From assembly GCA_004346725.1 (NCBI GenBank), contig SMDE01000009.1, positions 124,001-188,000 of the forward strand: DNA of 64,000 nt. The letters run 5' to 3'. The notes under the pieces were generated by a model, which saw only the letters and a list, made by a program, of their open reading frames with translations, ran no database searches and was not told the origin of the DNA. Positions 54,081 through 63,150 of this stretch are shown here, in pieces. Made by a program: the position numbers and the translations under genes. Origin of the DNA: Phytobacter diazotrophicus. Lineage in GTDB: Bacteria; Pseudomonadota; Gammaproteobacteria; Enterobacterales; Enterobacteriaceae. How positions within the stretch are numbered: position 1 is the first letter of the stretch; every line of letters begins with the position of its first letter.

Positions 54081-55721
54081 ATGTCCAGATTCTTCTTTAA
54101 TGACCGAAAACAATTGGTCAATGACGCCATTGAAGGAATGGTGATTTCCGCTCCCCACGGCAATTTAGTTCGCCTCGACATCGACCCCGCTATTCGTATT
54201 GTTGCCCGCGCCGACTGGGATAAATCCCGCGTTGCAGTGATCTCCGGCGGCGGTTCCGGCCATGAGCCCGCACACGCTGGCTTTGTAGGTAAGGGAATGC
54301 TCACTGCCGCCGTCTGTGGCGACGTGTTTGCCTCGCCGAGCGTTGATGCTGTGCTCAACGCTATCGTTGCCGTCACCGGTGACCGGGGCTGCCTGCTGAT
54401 CGTTAAAAACTACACCGGCGACCGCCTTAACTTCGGCCTCGCGGCAGAAAAAGCCAAACGCTACGGGCTGAAAGTAGAGATGGTGATCGTCGCCGATGAC
54501 ATCGCCCTGCCGGACAATAAACAGCCGCGCGGTATCGCCGGAACGGCGCTGGTGCATAAAATCGCAGGCTACGCCGCCGAGCAGGGTAAATCCTTAAGCG
54601 AAGTGCGCGACATCGCCCGACAGGCCAGTGAGAGTGTCTGGAGCCTGGGGCTGGCGATGGAGACCTGCAACCTGCCGGGAAGCAGCGATGAAGACGACCG
54701 TATCCAGCGCGGGCAGGTCGAACTGGGGCTCGGCATTCACGGCGAGCCGGGCGCGAGCACGGTGGATTCGCATAACAGCCAGAAGTTGATTGAGACGCTG
54801 GTTGCACCGCTGAAAGCACAGGCCGGGGATGACCGCGTTGCGGTGTTAATCAACAACCTGGGCGGTGTGTCAGCGCTCGAAATGGCCCTGCTCACCAAAG
54901 AGCTGGCACACTCGGCGCTGAAAGATCAGATTGCGTATCTGATTGGCCCCGCGCCGCTGGTCAGTTCCCTGGATATGAAAGGCTTTTCCCTCTCGCTGTT
55001 ACGCCTGAACGAGACATTTGAGAAAGCCATTAATGCCGATGTACAGACCGTCGGCTGGCAAAAACCGGTGCCTTTTGCGCCGATGAAAACCCAACGCCAT
55101 AACCCGGTTTACAACCAACTGGAAATCGAACCGTCGGAAAACCCACAGGTAAAAACGCTGGTCTCGACGGCGGCGCGGACACTTGTCGATCTCGAAAATC
55201 GCCTGAATGCGCTGGATGCCAAAGTGGGCGATGGCGATACCGGCTCGACGTTCGCCGAAGGGGCGCGGGAAATTATCCATTTGCTGGAGCAGGGCGAATT
55301 GCCGCTGAATAACACCGCGCAGTTGCTGCAACTGGTGGGCGAGCGGCTGGCAACAGTAATGGGCGGCTCCAGCGGCGTGCTGATGTCCATCTTCTTTACC
55401 GCCGCAGGTCAGGCTGTGCATGATGGTAAATCTTTGCCAGAGGCGTTGCTCCGTGGGCTACACCAGATGAAACATTATGGCGGGGCGGACTTAGGCGACC
55501 GGACGCTTATCGACGCGTTGCAACCGGCGCTGGAAGCCTTGCGCGATAGCGGGCTGGATGCCGCAGCGTCTGCCGCAAAAGCGGGTGCCGCCAAAACCGC
55601 GACCATGCAGACCGCTGGCGCGGGCCGTTCGTCCTATGTGAACAGTGAGAGTCTGGAAGGCGTCACCGACCCCGGCGCAGTGGCGATTGCAGAGGTGTTC
55701 GCGGCGCTGGCGAAGGGGTAA
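54081..55721 (+). CDS. Single-chain ATP-dependent dihydroxyacetone kinase
   Basis: A 546-residue fusion of the DhaK substrate domain (residues 1-330) and the DhaL ATP domain (about 350-546), like the Citrobacter freundii kinase. His220 in GIHGEPGAS should form the hemiaminal with dihydroxyacetone. The ISGGGSGHEPAHAGFVG, KVGDGDTGSTFAEGA and MGGSSGVLMSIFF blocks are intact. It makes dihydroxyacetone phosphate. No glycerol dehydrogenase or DhaR gene is adjacent, so it is an isolated kinase, possibly for glyceraldehyde or dihydroxyacetone salvage. Confidence 0.93.
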   Translation: MSRFFFNDRKQLVNDAIEGMVISAPHGNLVRLDIDPAIRIVARADWDKSRVAVISGGGSGHEPAHAGFVGKGMLTAAVCGDVFASPSVDAVLNAIVAVTGDRGCLLIVKNYTGDRLNFGLAAEKAKRYGLKVEMVIVADDIALPDNKQPRGIAGTALVHKIAGYAAEQGKSLSEVRDIARQASESVWSLGLAMETCNLPGSSDEDDRIQRGQVELGLGIHGEPGASTVDSHNSQKLIETLVAPLKAQAGDDRVAVLINNLGGVSALEMALLTKELAHSALKDQIAYLIGPAPLVSSLDMKGFSLSLLRLNETFEKAINADVQTVGWQKPVPFAPMKTQRHNPVYNQLEIEPSENPQVKTLVSTAARTLVDLENRLNALDAKVGDGDTGSTFAEGAREIIHLLEQGELPLNNTAQLLQLVGERLATVMGGSSGVLMSIFFTAAGQAVHDGKSLPEALLRGLHQMKHYGGADLGDRTLIDALQPALEALRDSGLDAAASAAKAGAAKTATMQTAGAGRSSYVNSESLEGVTDPGAVAIAEVFAALAKG

Positions 55722-55769
55722 ATGACTGGCCGGGCGACTTGCGCCGCCCGGCCATAGATAACGTCTCAA

Positions 55770-57185
55770 TCAACAGGTAAAACCAATCACCAGATAGATA
55801 AGAAAAGCCACAAACCCCGTCACTAACGCATAGGGGAATTGCGTGCGAATATGTTCAATATGCTCGCAGTTTGTTGCCATTGACGCCACGATAGCATCAC
55901 TGGAGATGGGCGATGTCATGTCGCCGAAAATCGAACCAGCAATCGCCGCACCAATCATATACTCAACCGGAATTCCCACCGATACGCCTAATTGCACGCC
56001 GATGGGGATCATGATGGCGAAGGTACCCCAGGAGGTGCCGGTAGCTAGTGACATCACGGCGCTAATGAGGAAGATAAAGCCAATCGCGACGCCGCCCGGT
56101 ATCACGCCCGAGGTGACGGCGGCAATATATTGCCCGGTGTTCAGGTCGGCGGATACCTGACCCATCAGGAAAGCCAGTACCATGATGGAGCTGATTTTGA
56201 CCATGCTGGCGTAACCGATATAGATCTCTTTAAAGAAATTTTCGACGTTTAATATGCCACGCAGGGTAAACCAGATGAACGACACGACGGTACCGAACAT
56301 CACCCCGGAATAGACGGACATTGACCCGCTGCCTTTGGAGAATTGTCCGTCGCCGGTAACGTACAGCGCGATGGGCACCATCAGCACAGTGGAAAGAATC
56401 GGAATAAAGAAGTTCCACAGTGAGTTACAGGCGGGGTGATCGATGATGTCCTCATCCGCCCCCTGTTCAATATTTTCCTGCTCGTTGATATTTTCCGTAA
56501 AGCGGATCTCCGCTTTTTTCATCGGTCCCCAGGAGAACCCGGAAAGGATATAGAACAGTACCGAGGCCAGCGACAACCACGCCATAATATTCCACACCAT
56601 GGAGCTGGCGAGAATTTCGAACGGTTCGCCGGTGATATAGCCTTTGGCTATTTGAACACCGATAACTCCCATCATCGCCGCACCCCAGCCGTTGATCATG
56701 ACAGAGGAACAGACGGATACGCAGGACGTCTGAATGATGTAGGACATCTTTTCCGGCGCCACGCGATAGCGGCGAGCCAGGTCTTTTGAGGATGCGCCCG
56801 CAATAAGCTGATTGATTGAGCTTTCAATGAAAATAAGCGCAGTGACAATCATTGCCAGTAATTGCACGGAACGTTTACTGGTGATGTAATCATTTTTTTC
56901 GGTCAGGAACTGGACTAATCGCCGGACGCCTCCTGTCACCACGATCAGGCGCATAATTCCGCCAATCATGACCATAAAGATAACTGTCCGGGCATTTCCT
57001 GGTGACGCGAAGGTTTCAATGATCCCATTCAGCGTGGCGCCAATGCCGCCCAGTAAGCTGTGATGAATAACAATAAAACCGACAACAATCCCGGCAAGCA
57101 GGGAAAGAATAACCTGGCGAGTAAAGATGGCCAGAAAAATAGTGACAAGCGGGGTGATGACAGTCCATATGCCATAATCATGCAT
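55770..57185 (-). CDS. NhaC-family Na+/H+ antiporter-like transporter
   Basis: A 471-residue membrane protein with about 11-12 helices. The start MHDYGIWTVITPLVTIFLAIFTRQVILSLLAGIVVG at 57185 follows AAGGGAAA; an upstream open frame is not used. Blocks such as GASSKDLARRYRVAPEKMSYIIQTSCVSVCSSVMINGWGAAM and LATGTSWGTFAIMIPIGVQLG fit the NhaC group. In this operon it may carry a sulfur amino acid or expel a product in exchange for Na+ or H+; that role is inference. Confidence 0.85.
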   Translation of the reverse strand: MHDYGIWTVITPLVTIFLAIFTRQVILSLLAGIVVGFIVIHHSLLGGIGATLNGIIETFASPGNARTVIFMVMIGGIMRLIVVTGGVRRLVQFLTEKNDYITSKRSVQLLAMIVTALIFIESSINQLIAGASSKDLARRYRVAPEKMSYIIQTSCVSVCSSVMINGWGAAMMGVIGVQIAKGYITGEPFEILASSMVWNIMAWLSLASVLFYILSGFSWGPMKKAEIRFTENINEQENIEQGADEDIIDHPACNSLWNFFIPILSTVLMVPIALYVTGDGQFSKGSGSMSVYSGVMFGTVVSFIWFTLRGILNVENFFKEIYIGYASMVKISSIMVLAFLMGQVSADLNTGQYIAAVTSGVIPGGVAIGFIFLISAVMSLATGTSWGTFAIMIPIGVQLGVSVGIPVEYMIGAAIAGSIFGDMTSPISSDAIVASMATNCEHIEHIRTQFPYALVTGFVAFLIYLVIGFTC

Positions 57186-57198
57186 GATGATTTCCCTT

Positions 57199-58365
57199 TT
57201 ATTTTCCCGTGATATTGAACAGCGCACGATCAAGATCGGCGATTAAATCGCTGGCATCTTCGATGCCAATCGACAAACGCAGCGTGGCGTCATAAATACC
57301 AATACTTTCTTTTTCTTCACGTGACATGGAACCGTGGGACATGGACGCTGAGTGATTAACCATGCTCTCCACGCCGCCCAGTGATTCTGCCAGCACAAAG
57401 TAGCGCAGCCGGGGGATAAAGGTTTTCACCTCATCAAGGCCGCCTTTAAGCTGGACGGTGACCACGGCACCGCCGGAGCGCATTTGCTGCTGGCAAAGGG
57501 CGTGTTGAGGGTGACCGGGTAAACCTGGATACCATACCTGCGCAATGGCTGGGTGCGTGGCAAGATACTCCGCAACCGCCTGCGCATTACGGCAATGGCG
57601 ATCCATACGAACATCCAGTGTTTTCATGCCCCGCAGCGCGAGGTACGCATCGAAAGGCGAAGCAATAGCACCGACGGTGGTTTTGATGAAATCCATCTGC
57701 TGCGCAATATCGGGCTGGCGGGTAATTACCGCGCCGCCAATAAGATCGGAATGACCGCCAATATATTTACTTGTGGAGAGCATCACGATATCTGCGCCCA
57801 GTTCGAGAGGGCGCTGGTTCCAGGCGCTGGCGAAGGTATTATCGACACAGCTTGTTAAGTTAAGCTCGCTGGAAAGTTGGCAAATGGCGCGAATATCTAC
57901 AAGTTCCAGAAGTGGGTTGGTCGGGGTTTCAATCCATACCATGCCGGTATTGGGCTTCACCGCTTTTCTGACGGCATTGAGGTCGTTTAAATCGACGTAG
58001 CTCACCTCCAGACCGGCAGTACGATTTCTCAGCTTTTCAAAAATTCGCCATGTCCCGCCATACACGCCGCACATTGCAATAATGTGCGAACCGGCAGGCA
58101 ATAATTCCAGAATCAGCGATGTCGCCGCCATGCCTGAGGCGGTCGCGGTGGCATAAATACCACCTTCCAGATCTGCAAGAGCTGTTTCATATGCTTTACG
58201 GGTTGGGTTAGCCACTCGGGAATAACAAAAATCGCCTCCTTCGCCCAGATTCGGTTGAATAAACGAACTAGCTGTGACAATCGGCGTAAATACCGCATGG
58301 TGGCCGGGGTCGGTCTGGTTGCCTGCATGTACGGCAAGCGTGCCAATACGTGGACTTGGTTTCAT
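57199..58365 (-). CDS. Cys/Met-metabolism PLP enzyme (cystathionine lyase/synthase family)
   Basis: A 388-residue fold-type I PLP enzyme. Lys200 in STSKYIGGHSDLIGG is the Schiff-base lysine, and YSRVANPTRKAYE binds PLP phosphate from the neighbouring subunit. Methionine gamma-lyase has Cys at the active-site YGCT; here it is YGGT (102-105), which favours cystathionine lyase or synthase chemistry. GAGGTTATTT precedes the start at 58365. It lies 13 bases before the NhaC gene and 27 bases after the desulfidase gene. Confidence 0.87.
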   Translation of the reverse strand: MKPSPRIGTLAVHAGNQTDPGHHAVFTPIVTASSFIQPNLGEGGDFCYSRVANPTRKAYETALADLEGGIYATATASGMAATSLILELLPAGSHIIAMCGVYGGTWRIFEKLRNRTAGLEVSYVDLNDLNAVRKAVKPNTGMVWIETPTNPLLELVDIRAICQLSSELNLTSCVDNTFASAWNQRPLELGADIVMLSTSKYIGGHSDLIGGAVITRQPDIAQQMDFIKTTVGAIASPFDAYLALRGMKTLDVRMDRHCRNAQAVAEYLATHPAIAQVWYPGLPGHPQHALCQQQMRSGGAVVTVQLKGGLDEVKTFIPRLRYFVLAESLGGVESMVNHSASMSHGSMSREEKESIGIYDATLRLSIGIEDASDLIADLDRALFNITGK

Positions 58366-58392
58366 AAATAACCTCATGTAGGGTGGGTTTTA

Positions 58393-59706
58393 TTAATTGG
58401 CGGACTCGGCGGATGCCTTGTCCGATATAATTTGAATAATTTGTCGATCGGTCTGCTTCATGGCTATTTCTGTCAACTGGCACAGATGATTAATGCTCTG
58501 CTCAAGTTCGTCGTCGACGATGCCGTCATATGAACCAGCGCTAATACCGTTTGTCGCCATCAGCACCGATTTAATGGCCGATGTGGCGGCGGTCGAGACT
58601 TTCATGGCACAGGTACCGGAAGCGCCATCGCACACCATGCCGCTGATATCACTGATCATATTTTTAATCGCGCAGGCGATGACAGTTTCATCCTGCGTGA
58701 ACAGCCACGCCATGCCCGCCGCAGCGCCCATCGCTGCCGTAGATGCGGCGCACAGCGCAGAGAGCCGGGCATAGCGGGCATGAATCGAGATAGCAACCAG
58801 GTGAGAAAGCGTAACGGCGCGTAGCGTGGTTTCGCTGCTGCTGACCAGATGGCGCGCCAGGGTCACTACTGGCATGGTCGCCACGATCCCCTGGTTGCCG
58901 GAGCCAAAATTGCTCATTGCCGGCAGCGGGGCGCCCCCCATCCGGGCATCGGAAGCGGCGGCGGCATCAATTGCAATCTGGTTTAACAGGCATTGCTTAC
59001 TCATGCCGTCCGCAATCGCCTGGCAGAGCGTTCCACTGACATTAAGGCCATAGGGTCTTTTTTGCCCTTCCGCCGACAACGCGCTATTTAAATCAATAGC
59101 TGCGGTCATAAAGGCGATATCTGCAACGGGAACTGATTTAATAAAGGTCACCGCTTCATTAACGGTAAACGGTTTTAGCTGGGAGGCTGAGCCCTCTGGA
59201 CAGAGCTCCGGTGCACGAAAGGTTTCGATATTATTAACACTAATTTGGGTGATGTGTGTATGCGCGCCTTTGATGACGACACGACATTGTGCAGATTCGG
59301 TAATCACCGTGAGGTCGACATAGATTAATTCTTCGCTATCGATCGTCGTAATCTTGATTTTATTTTCTGCGATGAGCGTTTCGGCCTGTTGAATATCTTC
59401 CGGGAGAACATCCCGTAGCACCTCAAGGCCTAAATCAGCATTGCCGGAAATAAAACCAAGCGCGGCAGCTGTGGTAACGCCACGTTTTTTTGTTCCGGGC
59501 AGCAATACGCCATTGGCATTTTTAAACAGATTTTTTGAGATATTGCCAAACATATGAAGCAAGTTGCCTTCAACTCTTTGGGCAGCAGTCGCCGCGGCAA
59601 AAGCGATAGCGACAGGTTCCGTGCAACCCAGAGCGGGCTTAACTTCGGCATGTAACCAATTAAGAAGATTCACTTTCCGTAGAATATTTTTATCCATGAT
59701 ACGCAT
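58393..59706 (-). CDS. L-cysteine desulfidase-like protein (CyuA/YhaM, UPF0597 family)
   Basis: A 437-residue paralogue of CyuA, which splits L-cysteine into pyruvate, H2S and ammonia with a [4Fe-4S] cluster. The conserved cysteines are in VKPALGCTEPVAIAFAAA and MVCDGASGTCAMKVSTAA. The blocks SDARMGGAPLPAMSNFGSGNQGI and ALCAASTAAMGAAAGMAWL are family hallmarks. Starts at 59706 or the near ATG at 59697; neither has a strong ribosome binding site. First gene of the three-gene operon. Confidence 0.88.
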   Translation of the reverse strand: MRIMDKNILRKVNLLNWLHAEVKPALGCTEPVAIAFAAATAAQRVEGNLLHMFGNISKNLFKNANGVLLPGTKKRGVTTAAALGFISGNADLGLEVLRDVLPEDIQQAETLIAENKIKITTIDSEELIYVDLTVITESAQCRVVIKGAHTHITQISVNNIETFRAPELCPEGSASQLKPFTVNEAVTFIKSVPVADIAFMTAAIDLNSALSAEGQKRPYGLNVSGTLCQAIADGMSKQCLLNQIAIDAAAASDARMGGAPLPAMSNFGSGNQGIVATMPVVTLARHLVSSSETTLRAVTLSHLVAISIHARYARLSALCAASTAAMGAAAGMAWLFTQDETVIACAIKNMISDISGMVCDGASGTCAMKVSTAATSAIKSVLMATNGISAGSYDGIVDDELEQSINHLCQLTEIAMKQTDRQIIQIISDKASAESAN

Positions 59707-59952
59707 CTTGCTGAGTTATTTACGTCAGCATATCGGCGACAATAGAGAAAAGCTTACTCTTTTTATGGGTATTAATTTTTAGATGGAGAAGAATTTTCTC
59801 CCTAATTTATCCAATAGAAAAACCCATATACGACATGTATATTTTGTGGTTATAAATAATTTAGAGTTATTAATTAACACAATAAAGTGAAATGCGTTTA
59901 ATGAAGGGATAGGGGACACCTTCCCCCATAGCGGGAGAAGGTTTATGGCACA

Positions 59953-60972
59953 TCAGAAATCCGCTTTCAACACCACGCGGTAACGCGCCTTCCCGTCACG
60001 CACATGCTGCAACGCCTCGTTAATCTGCGACATCGGGAACATCTCGGTAGTCGGTGCCACCTTCGCCCGCCCGGCAAACTTCATCAGCTTACGCAGCTCG
60101 AACGGCGTACCGGTCGCGGAACCGGACACACTTCTGTCGCCGCCAATCAGCGTAAAGGCCGGGACTTCCAACGGTTTCAGTACTGCGCCAACGGTATGGA
60201 ACGCGCCGCCGTGTGCCAGCGCTTCAAAATACGGCTGCCACTGCAAATCAACGTTCACGGTGTTGATAATCAAATCAAACTGGCCCGCCAGCGCTTTTAA
60301 GGCCTCCGGATCGCGGCTGTTCACCACATAATCCGCGCCCATCAGGCGGACTTCGGCCTCTTTCGCCGGGTTCGAACTGAACGCCGTCACTTCACAGCCC
60401 ATCGCGCGCAGCAGTTTGATGGCGATATGGCCCAGTCCTCCAATCCCAATGACCCCGACACGGCTGGTAGCGGTGATATGGTGCATCAGCAGCGGTTTAA
60501 ACACGGTAATACCGCCGCAGAGCAGCGGCCCGGCGGTCTCGACATCAATGGTATCCGGCAGCGGGATCACCCATTGCCAGCCCGCACGGATTTTGTCGGC
60601 AAAGCCGCCGCGGTTAAGGATGGTTGGCACCGCGCCTTCCTGGCAGTTGATATTGTCGCCGTTGATACAGGCGTCGCAGTGACCGCAGCTTTTCGCCGTC
60701 CAGCCAATGCCCACGCGCTGACCGACTTTCAGCCCTTTGTTTTGCGCGGCACTACCCAGCGCCACCACGCGTCCAATCACTTCATGCCCGGCGACCAGCG
60801 GATATTGAGAGAAGCCCCACTCGTTGTCGATCATCGACAAATCCGAGTGGCAGATCCCGCAATAATCCACTTGTACTTCCACGTCTTCCTGACCCAATTC
60901 CCCCGCGTCGTACTCAAACAGCTCCAGGTCTGCCCCGGCTTCTTTAGCGGCATAGCTTTTGATAATCGACAT
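59953..60972 (-). CDS. ahr: NADPH-dependent aldehyde reductase Ahr (YjgB)
   Basis: A 339-residue zinc alcohol-dehydrogenase-family enzyme reducing medium- and long-chain aldehydes. Catalytic zinc ligands Cys38 ([11 protein letters not shown]) and His63 (AGHEVIG), structural-zinc cysteines ([15 protein letters not shown]) and the NADP loop [13 protein letters not shown] are present. It matches E. coli Ahr closely and is adjacent to leuX in both. The 245-base gap upstream towards the desulfidase gene is AT-rich and holds no gene. Confidence 0.96.
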   Translation of the reverse strand: MSIIKSYAAKEAGADLELFEYDAGELGQEDVEVQVDYCGICHSDLSMIDNEWGFSQYPLVAGHEVIGRVVALGSAAQNKGLKVGQRVGIGWTAKSCGHCDACINGDNINCQEGAVPTILNRGGFADKIRAGWQWVIPLPDTIDVETAGPLLCGGITVFKPLLMHHITATSRVGVIGIGGLGHIAIKLLRAMGCEVTAFSSNPAKEAEVRLMGADYVVNSRDPEALKALAGQFDLIINTVNVDLQWQPYFEALAHGGAFHTVGAVLKPLEVPAFTLIGGDRSVSGSATGTPFELRKLMKFAGRAKVAPTTEMFPMSQINEALQHVRDGKARYRVVLKADF

Positions 60973-61029
60973 CGCCTTTCCTCATGATGGTGTGAGATTT
61001 GAGTGTAGAGGATAGTCAGAGTAGTGGAG

Positions 61030-61608
61030 TTAATCTTTGCGTAACAAGGCGTTAAGCCAGGTTTCCGCACGATCCGGGCGTTTATCCTGCGTCGTCCACA
61101 TCGACACCACCTGAACATCCGGTAATGGGCTGACCAGCTCGGTCAGGCCTGATTCGGTTAAGTCACTGAAATGACGACCTTCTTTCTCTCTTTCCTGTTC
61201 GCCATATTTGAACGAGACGTACCAGATTCCGCCGGGTTTCAGCGCCTGCGCCAGCCTGGACATCACCTGCGGTAAAGCGTGTGCTTCCACGTGTAGCAGG
61301 GACGCGCAGCACCAGATGCCGTCGTAACGGTCAGTGGCATCGACATCGCTGAATGTCATTTGCTTAACCGCCAGCCCGCTATGCTGCGATGCCATGCGAA
61401 CCATCTCGGAGGACGCATCAAAGGCCTCGACCTGATAACCCATCTCCAGAAACGCACGGCTGTCGCGCCCGGAACCGCATCCGGCGTCCAGCACGCGCGC
61501 GCCAGGGGCAAGGTGCGCGGTAAAAGGGGAGTAGAGCGACGACATATCGACGCCGATGGTATCGGCAAAGAATGCCTGTGCATGGTTTTGATAGTAGTTA
61601 ATGGTCAT
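61030..61608 (-). CDS. Class I SAM-dependent methyltransferase
   Basis: A 192-residue Rossmann methyltransferase with motif I VLDAGCGSGRDSRAF (Asp41) and motif II-like YQVEAFDASSEMV. DNA methyltransferase motifs (DPPY, NPPY, or PCQ) are absent, so a small molecule, tRNA or protein substrate is more likely. Its start at 61608 shares a base with the stop of the HNH gene (TGATG), so the two are translated in tandem. Confidence 0.87.
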   Translation of the reverse strand: MTINYYQNHAQAFFADTIGVDMSSLYSPFTAHLAPGARVLDAGCGSGRDSRAFLEMGYQVEAFDASSEMVRMASQHSGLAVKQMTFSDVDATDRYDGIWCCASLLHVEAHALPQVMSRLAQALKPGGIWYVSFKYGEQEREKEGRHFSDLTESGLTELVSPLPDVQVVSMWTTQDKRPDRAETWLNALLRKD

Positions 61609-62621
61609 CAGAAAGTATCCGGCCCGGCGGCCTTTGGCTCCCATTCGTGGAATAAGTTTACGCGAGCAGTGTTCCAGACATTTGACAGGAAATCATGTCG
61701 TTTTACGGTGCTCGCCCCGGTCTGGCGCATCAGGGTTTCGCGCAGCGGGAGGTGGCTGGTAATGAAGTACTCGTTACGATCGTGCAGGCGCTGCAGCAGT
61801 TTCAATGAGGGGACGTGGGCAAATTTCCCCTGTTTACCCCGGTTACAACATTTACAGGCCAGCACCAGGTTCCAGACGCCATCCACATTCCTCACCTGGT
61901 CTTTGAGCATCCACGGAATAAAGTGATCGACATCGGCCAGGTTTGCGTCGCCGGTTTCTACGCTTATAGGCGCGAAGCAGTAAAAGCAGCGGCCTTTCTG
62001 GTAGCCGTTGAGGCTGTCGCGACAACTGGTGATATCGACACGGCGGTTATTCTGGATGCTGAACAGCATGTTGTCCTGCTCGTCATGCTCCACGGCGATG
62101 AGGTTGCGCGACACGCCCATCGCCCAGCCTTGCTCGACCAGGTTCCAGCGTGCGTCCGTCTCCAGCTTAAGGTTCTGATACTGCATACCTTCCGTGAGCT
62201 GATGAAAATTTGTCGTCAGGCGTATGCCTTTGTGGGTTTTACGCTCGTCGATAAAAAAGCGTTTTTCGATTTCGCCCTGATTGACGTTGTGAAACGCATT
62301 GAGCACAACATTAAAGCCGTTTCGCAGCGTCGCTTCTGTCAGCGCATTCTGGTCGATCTCTCCGGCATTAAACTGGCGACAGGCATCCAGATACTGACTT
62401 CTGGCAGAGGTGATTTGCTTTGGTGCCTGCGCCAGATGGCGACACAGATGCTGGCTGAACGGGACAGCGAGATCTTCGAGCAAGATAAGGTCGCTGCCGT
62501 CGCGTTTCACGTCGTACATCGCATGGGCCAGCGCGAATTTGTAGGAAGCGACATTTTTGCCAAAGAGGATTATGCCGCGCCAGTAGTTCTCCAGCGTGGG
62601 CTCAACCTGATAGAAACGCAT
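61608..62621 (-). CDS. HNH endonuclease-domain protein
   Basis: A 337-residue protein with a C-terminal HNH nuclease fold: zinc cysteines Cys212 and Cys215 (GRCFYCFAPI) and Cys256-X-Cys258-Cys259 (CKCCN), the HNH residues in DVDHFIPW (Asp232-His233) and NLVLACKCCNRGKQGKF (Asn251, Asn260). The N-terminal 200 residues are helical, with no domain I recognise. It forms an operon with the methyltransferase. It could be a restriction-type or phage-defence nuclease, or a DNA-repair enzyme. Confidence 0.82.
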   Translation of the reverse strand: MRFYQVEPTLENYWRGIILFGKNVASYKFALAHAMYDVKRDGSDLILLEDLAVPFSQHLCRHLAQAPKQITSARSQYLDACRQFNAGEIDQNALTEATLRNGFNVVLNAFHNVNQGEIEKRFFIDERKTHKGIRLTTNFHQLTEGMQYQNLKLETDARWNLVEQGWAMGVSRNLIAVEHDEQDNMLFSIQNNRRVDITSCRDSLNGYQKGRCFYCFAPISVETGDANLADVDHFIPWMLKDQVRNVDGVWNLVLACKCCNRGKQGKFAHVPSLKLLQRLHDRNEYFITSHLPLRETLMRQTGASTVKRHDFLSNVWNTARVNLFHEWEPKAAGPDTF

Positions 62622-62810
62622 GCCTTGTCCTGATCTATGGATGTGAGGAATGGGTAAAACCCGTAACAGGATCAGATAACAAGACGCGATAAATGTAAAC
62701 CGCCGCCGTCACGTTGCAGCGTTTTGCGAGAAGGGTTCCAGATAGTGGGGGAGTGCGGTGGAGATGTGTCGATTTTTTCGGCATTTAGACGCGACAAGGC
62801 GGGGGAATGC

Positions 62811-62838
62811 TTGCGCGGGGATCTGCAACAGGTATAAT
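62811..62838 (+). promoter_or_regulatory. leuX promoter
   Basis: TTGCGC at 62811-62816 and TATAAT at 62833-62838 are 16 bases apart. The discriminator after the -10 (GCAACCCGC) is GC-rich, typical of stringent-controlled tRNA promoters. Confidence 0.8.
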
Positions 62839-62866
62839 GCAACCCGCTATCAGCATCCCCTTCAGT

Positions 62867-62951
62867 GCCGAAGTGGCGAAATCGGTAGACGCAGTTGATT
62901 CAAAATCAACCGTAGAAATACGTGCCGGTTCGAGTCCGGCCTTCGGCACCA
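62867..62951 (+). tRNA. leuX: tRNA-Leu (anticodon CAA)
   Basis: An 85-base tRNA with the long leucine variable arm and a genome-encoded CCA. The acceptor stem GCCGAAG/CTTCGGC, the D-arm, the anticodon stem GTTGA/TCAAC with loop TTCAAAA (CAA at 62901-62903) and the T-arm GGTTCGAGTCC are all intact. It matches E. coli leuX. The gene is a frequent integration site for genomic islands. Confidence 0.97.
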
Positions 62952-62966
62952 AAAGATGCAACAGTC

Positions 62967-62992
62967 AAGTCGCCTAAGGGCGGCTTTTTTTG
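62967..62992 (+). terminator. leuX terminator
   Basis: A short stem, AGTCGCC / GGCGGCT, is followed by seven T. Confidence 0.85.
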
Positions 62993-62994
62993 TG

Positions 62995-63119
62995 TCTAAA
63001 CTCCAGTATCCGTAAGGTGTTGTCCCGCTTTTTCACTCAACCTAAATCAATCTGATTCCATCGACATCAACTTACTGATCTCCTCCCTGAAAACAGTGCC
63101 AATCTAAACTGAAGTATCC
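62995..63119. repeat. Pair of direct repeats downstream of leuX
   Basis: TCTAAACTCCAGTATCC (62995-63011) and TCTAAACTGAAGTATCC (63103-63119) differ at two positions and are 108 bases apart. They lie between leuX and the IS remnant, and may be IS ends or an integration scar. Confidence 0.5.
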
Positions 63120-63150
63120 TGCCTTTCTTCCATCTCGCCGAGAGGCACAT

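Noticed and set aside
58393-59706. Serine dehydratase annotation for the UPF0597 gene
   Set aside because: The sequence follows the CyuA/YhaM family with its own cysteine pattern, not the two-domain SdaA layout.
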